The notes under the pieces were generated by a model, which saw nothing but the letters and a program-made list of their open reading frames with translations, was not told the DNA's origin and searched no databases. The translations under genes were made by a program, and so were the position numbers. 64,000 nucleotides of DNA from Castellaniella sp034675905 (GTDB lineage: Bacteria; Pseudomonadota; Gammaproteobacteria; Burkholderiales; Burkholderiaceae_B): assembly GCF_034675905.1 (NCBI RefSeq), contig NZ_JAUCCV010000002.1, forward strand, positions 310,001-374,000, read 5' to 3'. Positions within the stretch are counted from its first letter, which is position 1. The number at the start of each line of letters is the position of its first letter. This document shows positions 9,004 through 18,508 of the stretch, piece by piece.

Positions 9004-10023
9004 ATGGCCAGCCTGAACATCGAGCACCTGAGCACCACCTACGACCACGGACGCGTCAAGGCCGTGGATGATGTCAGCCTGGATGTGCCGGATGGCGAAT
9101 TCCTGGTGCTGCTGGGCGCCTCGGGGTCAGGCAAATCGACCCTGATGCGCACCATCGCCGGACTGGAACACCCCAGCAGCGGCGCCATCCGCATCGATGG
9201 ACGGCTGGCCAATGAAGAACCGCCGCGCCTGCGCAATATCGCCATGGTGTTCCAAAGCTATGCGCTCTATCCGCACAAGACCGTAGCCCGCAATATCTCC
9301 TTTCCACTCGAAGCCCTGAAAATGCCGGCCGCCCAGATTCAGGACAAAGTCCAATGGGCGGCCAATCTGTTCAGCATCGGCCCATTGCTGGGGCGCAAGC
9401 CCCGCGAGCTGTCCGGCGGCGAGCGCCAGCGGGTGGCGCTCGCCCGCGCCCTGGTCAGGACGCCCAAGCTGTTCCTGATGGATGAACCCCTGTCCAATCT
9501 GGACGCCAAGCTGCGCCATTCGGCGCGCCGGGAATTCAAGCGCCTGCATCAACAAACCGGCATCACGACGCTGTACGTCACGCACGACCAGATCGAGGCC
9601 ATGGGCCTGGGACAGCGCATCGCCGTGATGAATCACGGCAAGATTCAGCAGATCGGCACACCCTACGAGATCTACCACGAGCCGGCCAATACCTTTGTCG
9701 CCCAGTTCATGGGCTCGCCCCCCATGAACCTGATCCCAGCCGGCGACTGGCTGCTGGGCTTTCATCCGGAAGACGCCCGCCTGACCGAGCAGACGGACCT
9801 GCCGCAGCATCACATGCTGCCCATCGACATCCAGCAGGTGGAGAACCTGGGGGCCAATGCACTGGTCTACGGAATGTTCACCCCCAACCGCACTGAAATC
9901 ATCCTGAAACTGCCCGAGCGGCTGGCTGAAGGGCTTGCCGCCGGGCAATCCTGCCTCTTTTGCGTGCCGGATGCCCTGATGCGCCGCTTCGACCCGCGAT
10001 CCGGCCTACGGGTCCAGGACTGA
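9004..10023 (+). CDS. ABC importer ATP-binding protein (UgpC/MalK-like)
   Basis: A 339-residue ATPase that powers the importer. It has the Walker A GASGSGKST (about residues 38-46), the Q-loop MVFQSYALYPH, the signature LSGGERQRVALARAL, the Walker B LFLMDEPLSNLDAKLR and the switch histidine in YVTHDQIEAM, followed by a C-terminal MOI/TOBE-type regulatory domain (IGTPYEIYHEPANTFVAQFMGSPPMN, then GFHPEDARL). This C-terminal domain is typical of CUT1 sugar importers and often shared between transport systems. ATG 9004 lies after AAGGAGCGCCCTC, a good binding site. It sits between the binding protein and the first permease, with only 4 bases to the next gene, consistent with one operon. Confidence 0.95.
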   Translation: MASLNIEHLSTTYDHGRVKAVDDVSLDVPDGEFLVLLGASGSGKSTLMRTIAGLEHPSSGAIRIDGRLANEEPPRLRNIAMVFQSYALYPHKTVARNISFPLEALKMPAAQIQDKVQWAANLFSIGPLLGRKPRELSGGERQRVALARALVRTPKLFLMDEPLSNLDAKLRHSARREFKRLHQQTGITTLYVTHDQIEAMGLGQRIAVMNHGKIQQIGTPYEIYHEPANTFVAQFMGSPPMNLIPAGDWLLGFHPEDARLTEQTDLPQHHMLPIDIQQVENLGANALVYGMFTPNRTEIILKLPERLAEGLAAGQSCLFCVPDALMRRFDPRSGLRVQD

Positions 10024-10027
10024 CGCC

Positions 10028-10954
10028 ATGAGCCGATCCCGCGTCACTCTGAGCCTGAGCCAGCGCGACACCTTGCTGGCCATGGGCATGGTGCTGCCCG
10101 CCATCCTGTACATCACACTGCTGCTGGGCATTCCCATCGTGCTGGCCGTGATCTACAGCCTGAACGACGTCACCACCGGCAGCCCGGTAATGCGCTACAT
10201 CGGCCTGGACAACTTCCGGGCGTTGCTGGACATGCCTGATTTTCTGCGCGCCATCAGCAATACCTTCGTCATCACGACCAGCACGCTGGTCGGCGTGCTG
10301 GTGCTGGGCACTCTCCAGGCGGAACTGCTGATGCGCCCGACGCGGGGCAAATGGCTGATCCGCTTCCTGATCTTGCTGCCTTGGACGGCGCCGGCATCGC
10401 TGAGCGCCATCGCCTGGCTGTGGATGCTGGATTCGACCTTCAGCCCGCTGGATTGGATCTTGCGCGGGCTGGGGCTGCTGGGCCACCCTGGCGCCCTGTT
10501 CGGAGATTTCGACAATACGTTCTGGCTGGGGCGCAGCGGCCTGGCGCTGTTTTCCATCATACTGGTCAATGTCTGGCGCTTGCTGCCGCTGGCCACCGTC
10601 ATCATCCTGGCCGGCCTGAACGGCGTGCCGCGCGACATCCTGGAACAATCCGAAATTGACGGAGCCGGCTATTTCAGGCGTCTGTTCCACATCATCCTGC
10701 CCATGCTGATTCCGGTGTTCGGGGTCACGATCCTGTTCACCTTCGTGTTCGTCTTCACCGACATCGTCACCGTCTTCATCCTGACGCGTGGCGGGCCGGC
10801 CAATGCCACTCAGGTCCTGCCCACGCTGGCTTTCTTTACCGGCGTGCAAGGCGGATCGCTGGGCCGAGGGGCCGCCACCGCGCTCTTTCTGCTGCCGGTG
10901 CTGGCAGCGGTATCCATCGCGGTCCTGTCCATCATCCGCCGCCGGGAGATCTGA
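10028..10954 (+). CDS. ABC importer permease 1 (MalF/UgpA-like)
   Basis: A 308-residue inner-membrane permease with about six membrane helices (first at about residues 17-40, GMVLPAILYITLLLGIPIVLAVIYSL). The EAA loop that docks with the ATPase is EQSEIDGAGYFRRLFHIILPMLIP, about residues 208-231. The segment after the first helix, LNDVTTGSPVMRYIGLDNFRALLDMPDFLRAISNTFV, is the usual periplasmic loop and 'NF..ll' signature of CUT1 permeases. It begins 4 bases after the ATPase stop and ends 5 bases before the second permease, so translation is probably coupled. It forms a heterodimer with the next gene product. Confidence 0.93.
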   Translation: MSRSRVTLSLSQRDTLLAMGMVLPAILYITLLLGIPIVLAVIYSLNDVTTGSPVMRYIGLDNFRALLDMPDFLRAISNTFVITTSTLVGVLVLGTLQAELLMRPTRGKWLIRFLILLPWTAPASLSAIAWLWMLDSTFSPLDWILRGLGLLGHPGALFGDFDNTFWLGRSGLALFSIILVNVWRLLPLATVIILAGLNGVPRDILEQSEIDGAGYFRRLFHIILPMLIPVFGVTILFTFVFVFTDIVTVFILTRGGPANATQVLPTLAFFTGVQGGSLGRGAATALFLLPVLAAVSIAVLSIIRRREI

Positions 10955-10959
10955 CAATC

Positions 10960-11805
10960 ATGCGCACCGCCACCCGATCCCCCGCCCGCGCCACTGGCCT
11001 GACCATCGCCACCCTGTTGTTCGTAGTATTTTCGGCGCTGCCCTTCTATGTGATGCTGATCACCAGCTTCAAGACCCAGGGCGATATTTTTTCCCCGGCG
11101 ATCAATCCTTTCTGGTTTTCCGAGCCGCCCACCTTGGATAACCTCAGGCTGCTGTTCTTCCAGACCCAATTCGTGCAGTGGTTGCTCAACACCGTCTGGG
11201 TCGGTCTGGCCGTCGTCCTCATCACATTGATTCTGTCCGTACCGGCCGCCTACGGGCTGGCCCGTATCGCAGGCAGCTGGGGCGAAACCCTGGGTATCGG
11301 CATCTTTCTCAGCTACCTGGTGCCTCCTACCCTGCTGTTCATCCCTTTTTCCAAGGTCATCGCCTTTCTGGGCCTGCAGAATTCCCTCTGGGCGCTGATC
11401 GTCGCCTACCCGACCTTTACCGTACCCTTTTGCACCTGGCTGCTGATGGGTTTTTTCAAGGGTATCCCGCGCGACCTGGAAGAACAGGCCATGATCGACG
11501 GCCATAACCGTTTCAGCGCCTTTATCCATGTGGTGTTGCCCCTGGCCCTGCCCGGTCTGATGACCGTGGTGGTGTTCGCCTTTACGCTGTCTACCAGCGA
11601 GTTCATCTACGCCCTGGCCTTCGTCACACACAGCGCCGACAAGACCATCAGCATCGCCGTGCCCACGGAACTGATCCGCGGCGACGTCTATCACTGGGGG
11701 CCGCTGCTGGCAGGCGCCCTGATCGCCAGCATCCCGATTGCCGTGCTGTATACCTTTTTTATCGACCAGCTGGTGGCCGGGCTGACATCCGTCGCCAGAA
11801 ACTAA
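10960..11805 (+). CDS. ABC importer permease 2 (MalG/UgpE-like)
   Basis: A 281-residue partner permease. The N-terminal helix (IATLLFVVFSALPFYVMLITSFK) is followed by the MalG-type patterns LDNLRLLFFQTQFVQWLLNTVWVGL and AAYGLARI. The EAA loop is EEQAMIDGHNRFSAFIHVVLPLALPGL, about residues 189-215. As the last gene of the four-gene operon, it completes a binding protein / ATPase / permease / permease set; no sugar-processing enzyme or regulator is encoded beside it, so the substrate stays open. No clear intrinsic terminator is seen in the 156 bases before the chemoreceptor. Confidence 0.93.
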   Translation: MRTATRSPARATGLTIATLLFVVFSALPFYVMLITSFKTQGDIFSPAINPFWFSEPPTLDNLRLLFFQTQFVQWLLNTVWVGLAVVLITLILSVPAAYGLARIAGSWGETLGIGIFLSYLVPPTLLFIPFSKVIAFLGLQNSLWALIVAYPTFTVPFCTWLLMGFFKGIPRDLEEQAMIDGHNRFSAFIHVVLPLALPGLMTVVVFAFTLSTSEFIYALAFVTHSADKTISIAVPTELIRGDVYHWGPLLAGALIASIPIAVLYTFFIDQLVAGLTSVARN

Positions 11806-11913
11806 GATCGGTTTTCTTCCAACATCATCGGCCAAACCGGCAAATTTGACTCTATTACCACAATATACAGATCGAACCGTAACTGTATTTGGCGGTGTTT
11901 ACACATTGCAACT

Positions 11914-11919
11914 TATAAT
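11914..11919 (+). promoter_or_regulatory. Candidate -10 element of chemoreceptor gene
   Basis: A consensus TATAAT lies 43 bases upstream of the chosen ATG at 11962, in a stretch (11825-11960) noticeably richer in A and T than the flanking genes. No convincing TTGACA-like hexamer is found at the right distance (the -35 window reads GGCGGT), so it would need an activator or an extended element. No flagellar sigma-28 pattern was recognised. Confidence 0.4.
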
Positions 11920-11961
11920 CATGAATGTTTGATATCGCAAGATTTTTCTATAAAGGCTCCC

Positions 11962-13854
11962 ATGTTCAAGACAACACAGGCCCGCTTTACCGCCCTGATC
12001 ATCGGCTTTTTCATCCTGCTGGTTGCCATCACCGTGAGCGTCATCCAAGGATTCATCACGCCGCAACTGATCCACAATGAGAGCCAATTAATCCAGAATC
12101 GCCTGACCGTGATGGCGGAGCCCATTCAAGAGCAGATGAACCGCGTTCAGGCTCAACAGAAAACGATCACCGAACTCGTCCCCGCGCTGGATAACGAGCA
12201 AATCGATCAGCTGCAGCCTTACCTGGTCAATCAATACGGCGACACCAACGTATTTGGCGGCGGTATCTGGCCGCTGCCAAAGCAACGAGACCCTGCCCGG
12301 GACAAATACAGCACATTCTATGCACGTGACGCCAGCGGGACGCTACAGGTCAATACCATCTGGAACCAGGCAAAATCGGATAATTACTGGGAAGCGCCTT
12401 GGTATAAAGACGGCATGGCAATGCCCAAGGGCCAATGCGCATGGGCAAAGGCCTATCAAGACTCCGCCAGCCCCGAACCCCGCACCAATTGCGCGATGGC
12501 GATCTACCGCCAAGACAAAATCTGGGGGGTGGCGACCATCGACGTGACGCTCGGTTTTTTCAACCGCCTGGCTCAGCAAATGGGCGAAGCCATCCACGGG
12601 ACTGTCCTGATTGTGGAAAGCGACGGCAAAGTCGTGGGCAATGCTGCTCTGATCGCCGGAGACGCCAAGCTGCAGCAGCTGGATGATACCGGTCTGCCCA
12701 TGGCAGCCCCCTTGCAGGCGCTGCTCAAGAGCAACGGCGGGACAGTCGAAACCCAATATGACGGCGCAGATGGATCACACACGGTTTTCCTGCAGACGAT
12801 TGCCGGCAGCCCCTGGTCGGTCGCCAGCGATGTGCCGACCGCCTTGCTCACGCAACAATCCAATACCATCCTCAGCCGTCTGGGGATGGTGCAGATTCCC
12901 TTGGCGATCATTCTGCTGCTGCTGATCCTGGGCCTCATCCGCAAGCTCATGCTCAGCTTGAAAGTGCTGGAAAACAACATCGAATCTCTGGCCTCGGGCG
13001 GCGCTGATCTGACACAGCGGCTTCCTGCCAGCAGCAGCCCGGAATTCAACGCCGTTGCCGAACGCTTCAACCAATTCATCGCCTTCCTGCAAGGCCTGAT
13101 GCGCCAGGTTGGCGACAGCGCCCAATCCATCACCACGGCTTCACGCGAAATCGCCAGAGGCAATCTGGATCTTGCATCGCGCACCGAGGAACAAGCCGCG
13201 TCCATCGTTGAAACCGCGGCATCCATGGAAGAACTGACCAGCACTGTCCGCCAGAATGCCGACAATGCGCAACATGCCAATCAGCTATCCAGCAATGCCT
13301 CGGCAACGGCGCAACGCGGTACAGAGGTCGTCGATCAGGTCGTGACGACCATGAATGACATCAGCGCATCCTCGGACAAAATGGCGGAAATCATCGGTGT
13401 GATCGACAGCATCGCCTTTCAGACCAATATCCTGGCCCTGAATGCTGCCGTCGAAGCGGCCCGCGCCGGCGAACAAGGACGCGGCTTTGCCGTCGTAGCC
13501 GCAGAAGTCCGCGCCCTGGCGCAGCGATCCGCGAATTCGGCGCACGAAATCCGCACCCTGATCGAGACATCCACATCCAAGGTTCAAACCGGCAGCGCAC
13601 TCGTGCAGCAAGCCGGCGCCACCATGGGCGATCTGGTGAAAGAGGTCAATAACGTCACGACGTTGATGGCCGAGATCATGTCGGCCAGCCGCGAACAGAC
13701 CGCCGGCATCGAACAAACCAATACGGCGATCGGTCAAATCGATCTGACGACCCAGCAAAATGCCGCCTTGGTCGAAGAGGTCTCTGCGGCCGCGCAATCC
13801 ATGGAAGGCCAGGTGACGCAGCTGGAGCAGGTCGTCAACAGCTTCAAGCTGTAG
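11962..13854 (+). CDS. Methyl-accepting chemotaxis protein with periplasmic Cache sensor
   Basis: A complete 630-residue chemoreceptor. It has a first membrane helix (about residues 7-30, FTALIIGFFILLVAITVSVI), a periplasmic sensor of about 280 residues with double-Cache features (GGGIWPLPK, NYWEAPWYKDGM, WGVATIDVTLGFF), a second helix (about 316-335, PLAIILLLLILGLI), a HAMP linker and the methyl-accepting signalling domain, whose hairpin tip is IAFQTNILALNAAVEAARAGEQGRGFAVVAAEVRALA. It senses a small ligand and controls CheA; the ligand is unknown. The C-terminus (VTQLEQVVNSFKL) lacks the NWETF-type CheR/CheB docking peptide. ATG 11962 follows AAAGG; the frame extends upstream to 11929. Codons are richer in A/T-ending and CAA/AAT forms than neighbours, a mild hint of separate history. 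Confidence 0.95.
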   Translation: MFKTTQARFTALIIGFFILLVAITVSVIQGFITPQLIHNESQLIQNRLTVMAEPIQEQMNRVQAQQKTITELVPALDNEQIDQLQPYLVNQYGDTNVFGGGIWPLPKQRDPARDKYSTFYARDASGTLQVNTIWNQAKSDNYWEAPWYKDGMAMPKGQCAWAKAYQDSASPEPRTNCAMAIYRQDKIWGVATIDVTLGFFNRLAQQMGEAIHGTVLIVESDGKVVGNAALIAGDAKLQQLDDTGLPMAAPLQALLKSNGGTVETQYDGADGSHTVFLQTIAGSPWSVASDVPTALLTQQSNTILSRLGMVQIPLAIILLLLILGLIRKLMLSLKVLENNIESLASGGADLTQRLPASSSPEFNAVAERFNQFIAFLQGLMRQVGDSAQSITTASREIARGNLDLASRTEEQAASIVETAASMEELTSTVRQNADNAQHANQLSSNASATAQRGTEVVDQVVTTMNDISASSDKMAEIIGVIDSIAFQTNILALNAAVEAARAGEQGRGFAVVAAEVRALAQRSANSAHEIRTLIETSTSKVQTGSALVQQAGATMGDLVKEVNNVTTLMAEIMSASREQTAGIEQTNTAIGQIDLTTQQNAALVEEVSAAAQSMEGQVTQLEQVVNSFKL

Positions 13855-13872
13855 ACGATAGGATCGGCCCCC

Positions 13873-13897
13873 GGCTGGCAGGCATGGCCTGCCAGCC
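13873..13897. terminator. GC-rich perfect hairpin between convergent genes
   Basis: GGCTGGCAGGC-atg-GCCTGCCAGCC is an 11-base perfect stem with a 3-base loop in the 50-base gap between the converging chemoreceptor and RND pump genes. Its position fits a shared transcription end, but neither strand has a run of T after the stem, so a classical intrinsic terminator is not proven. Confidence 0.45.
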
Positions 13898-13904
13898 ATG
13901 CGGG

Positions 13905-16900
13905 CTAGCCGGCTGACCGCGCTGCCGTGCGCCGCGCCCGCAGGCGCCGCGCCTGTTTCAGCGCCCGGCCGCGCACATAATGATGATGCACGCGATCCAG
14001 ATACAGGTAGACGACCGGCGTTGTATACAGGGTCAGCACCTGCGACAGGATCAAGCCGCCCACCATGGTGTACCCCAAAGGCTGACGCAATTCCGACCCT
14101 GCCCCTGTCCCCAGCATCAACGGCAAGCCGGCGAACAAGGCGCACAGCGTCGTCATCAGAATGGGGCGGAACCGCAGCAGACAGGCCTGATAGATGGCCT
14201 CACGCGATGACAAGCCCTGTTCGCGTTCGGCGACGATGGCGAAATCGATCAGCAGAATTCCGTTTTTCTTGACGATGCCGATCAGCAGCAGGATGCCGAT
14301 CAGGGCGATCACGCTGAAATCCATGCCGCTGACCATCAGGATCAACAGGGCGCCCACCCCCGCTGCCGGCAGCGTGGACAGAATAGTCAGCGGATGGATG
14401 TAGCTTTCATACAGCAGGCCCAGCACGATATACACCGCAACCAAGGCGGCGGCGATCAGATAGGGCTGTGTCGCCAGCGATTCCTGAAAGGCCTGTGCTG
14501 TTCCCTGAAACGAACCCTGCACCGAGATCGGCACGGCCATCTCGGCCTGAGCCTGGGCGATGGCGTCGACCGCCTGCCCCAGAGAATAGCCGTGCGCCAG
14601 ATTGAAGGAAATCGTCACCGCCGGGAATTGTCCCTGGTGGCTGATGGACAGATAACCGGTTTTCGACGTATCCACCTGCACCAGGCTGGACAAAGGCACT
14701 TGCTGCCCCGTCAGCGGCGATGTGATGTACAGATGCGAAAACACGTCCGGATCACGCTGCCATTCTGGCGTGATTTCCAGCACGACGTTGTAGCTGTTGA
14801 TCTGGGTGAAAAACTGAGCCACCTGACGCTGACCCAAGGCATCGTAAATCGTGTGGTCGATCAGGGCCGGCGTAATGCCGAACATAGCGGCCCGCGCCCG
14901 GTCGATGGTCACCACGACGGTATTGGCGCTGTTTTGCTGATCGGTCGCCAGATCGGTCAGGGGCGCCAGCGTGCGAAAACGATCCAGCAGACGGGGCGCC
15001 CAGTCATTGAGCTCAGTCAGGTCGGCGCTGGTCAGCGCGTACTGATATTGGGTGCGCGACATCCGCCCGCCCACATTGATATCCTGACCCGCCTGCATGA
15101 ACAGGCGCACGCCAGGTACTTTCGCCAGTTGCGGGTTCAGGCGCCGGATGACCGCATCGGCGGAATCGGTGCGCCCGGCGCTGCGCGGCTTCAGGCTGAT
15201 GAAAAAGCGGCCGGTATTGAAGGTCGGCGCATTGCTGGTCATGCCGAAGGCGGTGATGTCCGGGTCCTGGCGCAGCACATCGGCCAAGGCCATCATGTGG
15301 CCGTTCATGGCCTCGAAAGAACTATCCTGAGAGGATTCCGCCAAGCCGAAAATGGCCCCGGTGTCCTGCTGCGGGAAAAATCCTTTAGGCACTGCTACCA
15401 GCAGCGCCACCGACGCGGCCAGGGTGGCCAGAAACGCGCACAGCGTCAGGAAAGGATGGTCCAGCACCACATCCAGGCTGCGGCGGTAAGCGCCCAACAG
15501 AGCATCGAAACCCCGTTCGAACGCGTGATAGACGCGCCCATGCCGTGCATGCTGCAGATCGCGCAAAAATCGCGAACAGAGCATGGGCGTGAGCGTCAGC
15601 GTCACCAGCACCGAAATTCCGATGGTCATGACCACCGTCACGGCAAATTCCCGGAACAGCCGCCCCACAATGCCGCCCATCAGCAGCAAGGGGATGAACA
15701 CGGCGATCAGCGAGACGGAAATCGAGACGATGGTAAAACCGATTTCCCGCGCCCCGCGAATCGCGGCATCCATCGGGCGCATGCCTTCTTCGACGTGGCG
15801 CCAGATGTTTTCCAGCATCACGACGGCATCATCGACGATGAAACCGACCGAAATCGTCAAGGCCATGAGCGACAGATTGTCCAGGCTGTAGCCCGCCAGA
15901 TACATCAGGGCGAAGGTGCCCATCAACACCAGCGGCACGGTCACGCTGGCGATCAGGGTGCCGGCCAGATTGCGCAGGAACATGAAAATCACCAGCACCA
16001 CCAGCACGATGGACAGAATCAGCGTGAATTCGACCTCGTGCACCGACGCCTGGATATTCTGCGTGCGATCGATCAGGGTGCTGACATGCACGCTGGCCGG
16101 CATGGCCGCCATCAGCTTGGGTAATTCGGCGCGGATGCGCGCCACCGTATCGATGACGTTGGCCCCTGGCTGTTTGGTCACCCCCACCACCAGCGAGCGG
16201 CCATCCATCGACACGTCGCCCGGTCCGGCGCCGCGTCCGGCAAAGGCCCAGGCCGCCTGCTTGGTGTCTTCCGGACCATGAACAGCCTGACCGATATCGC
16301 GCACCCGCACGGGCGCACCCTGGCGCCAGGCGACGATCGCGTCGTTCCACTGAGCCACGTCCACCAACTGGTCATTGGTGTAGATGGTATAGCTCTGCCG
16401 CGCGCCATCGACCGTGCCGGTCGGCTGACTGACCGTCGTGGTGGCGATCACCCCCCGGATCGATTCCAGATCCAGCCCCAACGAGGCGATCTTGCGCGGA
16501 TCGACCTGCACGCGGATCGCCGGTTTTTGCTGGCCGAAGATATTGACCTGCCCCACCCCTTCCACCCGCGACAACTGCTGCGCCAGGATATTGTCGGCAT
16601 AGTCGTTCACCACCGTGATCGGCAGCACATCGGACTGCACCGACAGCAGCAGAATGGAAAAATCCGCCGGATTGACCTTGCGAAAGGTCGGCGGATTGGG
16701 CATGTTCGAGGGCAACTGGCGAGCCGCCGCCGCAATGGCGGTCTGCACATCCAGGGCGGCGCCATCGATGTTGCGGTCCAGATCGAACTGCAGTGTGATA
16801 CGCGAGGCGCCCAGCGTATTGTCCGAGCTCATCTGTGTCAGGCCCGGAATGGTGGAAAACTGCCGTTCCAGGGGTTGGGCCACACTGGTCGCCATGGTTT

Positions 16901-17072
16901 CCGGGCTGCCCCCAGGCAGCTTGGCCGTCACCTGGATGGTCGGAAAATCCACCTGCGGCAACGGCGCCACCGGCAGCAAAGAAAACACGGCCAGCCCCAC
17001 CAGGAACAGGGCCAGCGCCAGCAGCGACGTCCCGATGGGCCGCTGGATGAAAGGCGTGGAGATATTCACCAT
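13905..17072 (-). CDS. RND multidrug efflux pump, inner-membrane transporter (MdtB/MdtC-like)
   Basis: A 1055-residue HAE1-type proton-driven exporter that works as a trimer with a periplasmic adaptor and an outer-membrane channel. The first helix is about residues 14-35 (TSLLALALFLVGLAVFSLLPV), followed by LPQVDFPTIQVTAKLPGGSPETM. The proton relay in helix 4 is visible as SVGFIVDDAVVMLENI (two aspartates), and the helix 10 lysine lies in LIGIVKKNGILLIDF. Sequence character is closest to the MdtB/MdtC/MuxBC group, which normally has two pump genes in tandem; here there is only one. No outer-membrane channel gene is adjacent. The start ATG 17072 lies 8 bases after the adaptor stop, so the two genes form an operon. 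Confidence 0.93.
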   Translation of the reverse strand: MVNISTPFIQRPIGTSLLALALFLVGLAVFSLLPVAPLPQVDFPTIQVTAKLPGGSPETMATSVAQPLERQFSTIPGLTQMSSDNTLGASRITLQFDLDRNIDGAALDVQTAIAAAARQLPSNMPNPPTFRKVNPADFSILLLSVQSDVLPITVVNDYADNILAQQLSRVEGVGQVNIFGQQKPAIRVQVDPRKIASLGLDLESIRGVIATTTVSQPTGTVDGARQSYTIYTNDQLVDVAQWNDAIVAWRQGAPVRVRDIGQAVHGPEDTKQAAWAFAGRGAGPGDVSMDGRSLVVGVTKQPGANVIDTVARIRAELPKLMAAMPASVHVSTLIDRTQNIQASVHEVEFTLILSIVLVVLVIFMFLRNLAGTLIASVTVPLVLMGTFALMYLAGYSLDNLSLMALTISVGFIVDDAVVMLENIWRHVEEGMRPMDAAIRGAREIGFTIVSISVSLIAVFIPLLLMGGIVGRLFREFAVTVVMTIGISVLVTLTLTPMLCSRFLRDLQHARHGRVYHAFERGFDALLGAYRRSLDVVLDHPFLTLCAFLATLAASVALLVAVPKGFFPQQDTGAIFGLAESSQDSSFEAMNGHMMALADVLRQDPDITAFGMTSNAPTFNTGRFFISLKPRSAGRTDSADAVIRRLNPQLAKVPGVRLFMQAGQDINVGGRMSRTQYQYALTSADLTELNDWAPRLLDRFRTLAPLTDLATDQQNSANTVVVTIDRARAAMFGITPALIDHTIYDALGQRQVAQFFTQINSYNVVLEITPEWQRDPDVFSHLYITSPLTGQQVPLSSLVQVDTSKTGYLSISHQGQFPAVTISFNLAHGYSLGQAVDAIAQAQAEMAVPISVQGSFQGTAQAFQESLATQPYLIAAALVAVYIVLGLLYESYIHPLTILSTLPAAGVGALLILMVSGMDFSVIALIGILLLIGIVKKNGILLIDFAIVAEREQGLSSREAIYQACLLRFRPILMTTLCALFAGLPLMLGTGAGSELRQPLGYTMVGGLILSQVLTLYTTPVVYLYLDRVHHHYVRGRALKQARRLRARRTAARSAG

Positions 17073-17080
17073 GGGAGCGC

Positions 17081-18325
17081 TCAGGAAGCAGCGCCAGCAG
17101 CGGCCTTGGCCGCACCGGGCTTGGCTGCTGGCAAGGCGCCGGCCTTGCTGTCCTGGATCTCGGCTACCCGCATTCCAGGCCGCAAGCGGTACTGTCCATC
17201 CACCACCACCCGGTCTCCGGCCTTCAGACCCTGGGTGATCACACTAAGGCCATCCTGGGACACCAGCACCTGCACCGGCTGCACCCGAACCGTGTCGCCC
17301 TGATCCACCACGTAGACAAACAAGCCCTGCGCGCCGCGTTGCACGGCGGGATCAGGCGCCACCAGCGCATCGGGCCGCGTCCCCAGAATCAGGCGCACAT
17401 CGACCGTCTGGCCCGGCCATAAGCGCCGGGCGGGATTATCCAAGCGGGCCTTCAGCCGCAAGGTGCCGCTGGCAGCATCGATCTGGTTATCCACCAGCAC
17501 CAGGCTGCCCTCGCCCAATTCCTGGGTCTGCCCCTGGGACAGCACCTGGACGCGGATGGCCTGCAATGGGTCGGCGGCGCCAGCCTGGCGCGCCGCTGGG
17601 TCCGGACTTGCCGCATCCAGCGCCGCCCGGATCTGCGCATAGGCGATATCCGGCACCGTAAAGCTGACAGCAATCGGATCGATCTGATTGATGACCACCA
17701 AGCCTTGCGCATCCGCCGCCCGCACCAGATTGCCCGGATCGACCAGCCGCGCGCCCGTGCGGCCGGCAAAGGGCGCCTCGATGCGGGTATATGCCAACTG
17801 CACGCGTGCCGCCTGGATCTGGGCCTCGTCGGCCTGCACCGTGGCCTGCAACGCCGCGACCTGGGCGCGCTGCGTATCCAGTGTCTGACGGTCAATGGCC
17901 GCGTGGCGGACCAATTCGGTATAACGCTTCAAGTCCTGGCGGGCATTGTCCAGCTGCGCCCGGTCGCGATCGAGCTGCGCCGTGGCCTGCGCCAGCTGGG
18001 CCTTTTGCATCCGGTCGTCCAGTTGCGCGATCAGCTGTCCCTGTCGCACCGTATCGCCTTCCTGAAACCCCACGGATTCCAGTTGCCCGTCGATGCGGGA
18101 CCGCACCGTGACGGTTTCCCAGGCCTGCACCGCGCCCAGGCCGGGCAGACGGATCGGCATGTCCTGAGTCCGCACCAACGCTGTGCGCACCAAGGCCGGC
18201 CCGCCGGACGCCGATGGCGCTGGCGCTGGCGCCGCTGCGGGACGGCTCAGCCACCAGACGGCAGCCCCCAATACGATCAGGATCGGCAAGCCAATCAGCA
18301 ACAAGGAACGGCGCACAGCGGACAT
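17081..18325 (-). CDS. RND efflux periplasmic adaptor (MdtA-like membrane fusion protein)
   Basis: A 414-residue adaptor linking the RND pump to an outer-membrane channel. It has an N-terminal membrane anchor (about residues 6-24, SLLLIGLPILIVLGAAVWWL), then the lipoyl half-motif VTVRSRIDGQLESVGFQEGDTVRQGQLIAQLD, a coiled-coil hairpin (AQLAQATAQLDRDRAQLDNARQDLKRY ... AQVAALQATVQADEAQIQAARVQL), the second lipoyl half TRIEAPFAGRTGARLVDPGNLV, and beta-barrel and membrane-proximal domains, ending in an Ala/Pro/Lys-rich tail (KAGALPAAKPGAAKAAAGAAS). I chose ATG 18325 because homology and the membrane anchor start there; the open frame extends to 18463 through the terminator of the phasin gene and is not credible. 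It precedes the pump gene by 8 bases. Confidence 0.92.
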   Translation of the reverse strand: MSAVRRSLLLIGLPILIVLGAAVWWLSRPAAAPAPAPSASGGPALVRTALVRTQDMPIRLPGLGAVQAWETVTVRSRIDGQLESVGFQEGDTVRQGQLIAQLDDRMQKAQLAQATAQLDRDRAQLDNARQDLKRYTELVRHAAIDRQTLDTQRAQVAALQATVQADEAQIQAARVQLAYTRIEAPFAGRTGARLVDPGNLVRAADAQGLVVINQIDPIAVSFTVPDIAYAQIRAALDAASPDPAARQAGAADPLQAIRVQVLSQGQTQELGEGSLVLVDNQIDAASGTLRLKARLDNPARRLWPGQTVDVRLILGTRPDALVAPDPAVQRGAQGLFVYVVDQGDTVRVQPVQVLVSQDGLSVITQGLKAGDRVVVDGQYRLRPGMRVAEIQDSKAGALPAAKPGAAKAAAGAAS

Positions 18326-18432
18326 GCTTGGAGATCCCCGACAGATTGTGACGAAATAGAACAGGCGCCGACAGACGCCCTGTGCGAGTATACGAGCAAG
18401 CCTGCGCGAAAAGATGAAGGAATCTTGAAAAT

Positions 18433-18461
18433 GAAAAAAGCCAGGCAAATGCCTGGCTTTC
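18433..18461 (-). terminator. Rho-independent terminator of the phasin gene
   Basis: Read on the minus strand, AGCCAGGCA-tt-TGCCTGGCT is followed directly by a run of six T. It lies 48 bases after the phasin stop and before the efflux operon's promoter region, so it should insulate the adaptor gene from phasin transcription. Confidence 0.85.
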
Positions 18462-18508
18462 AAGACGGAGCCGGCCGGCTACGGAACCGGCCGATACCGC
18501 TGCTGCAA

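Noticed and set aside
18326..18463. Longer N-terminus for the RND adaptor up to 18463
   Set aside because: The extra codons run through the phasin terminator hairpin and precede the membrane anchor with no homology-like character.
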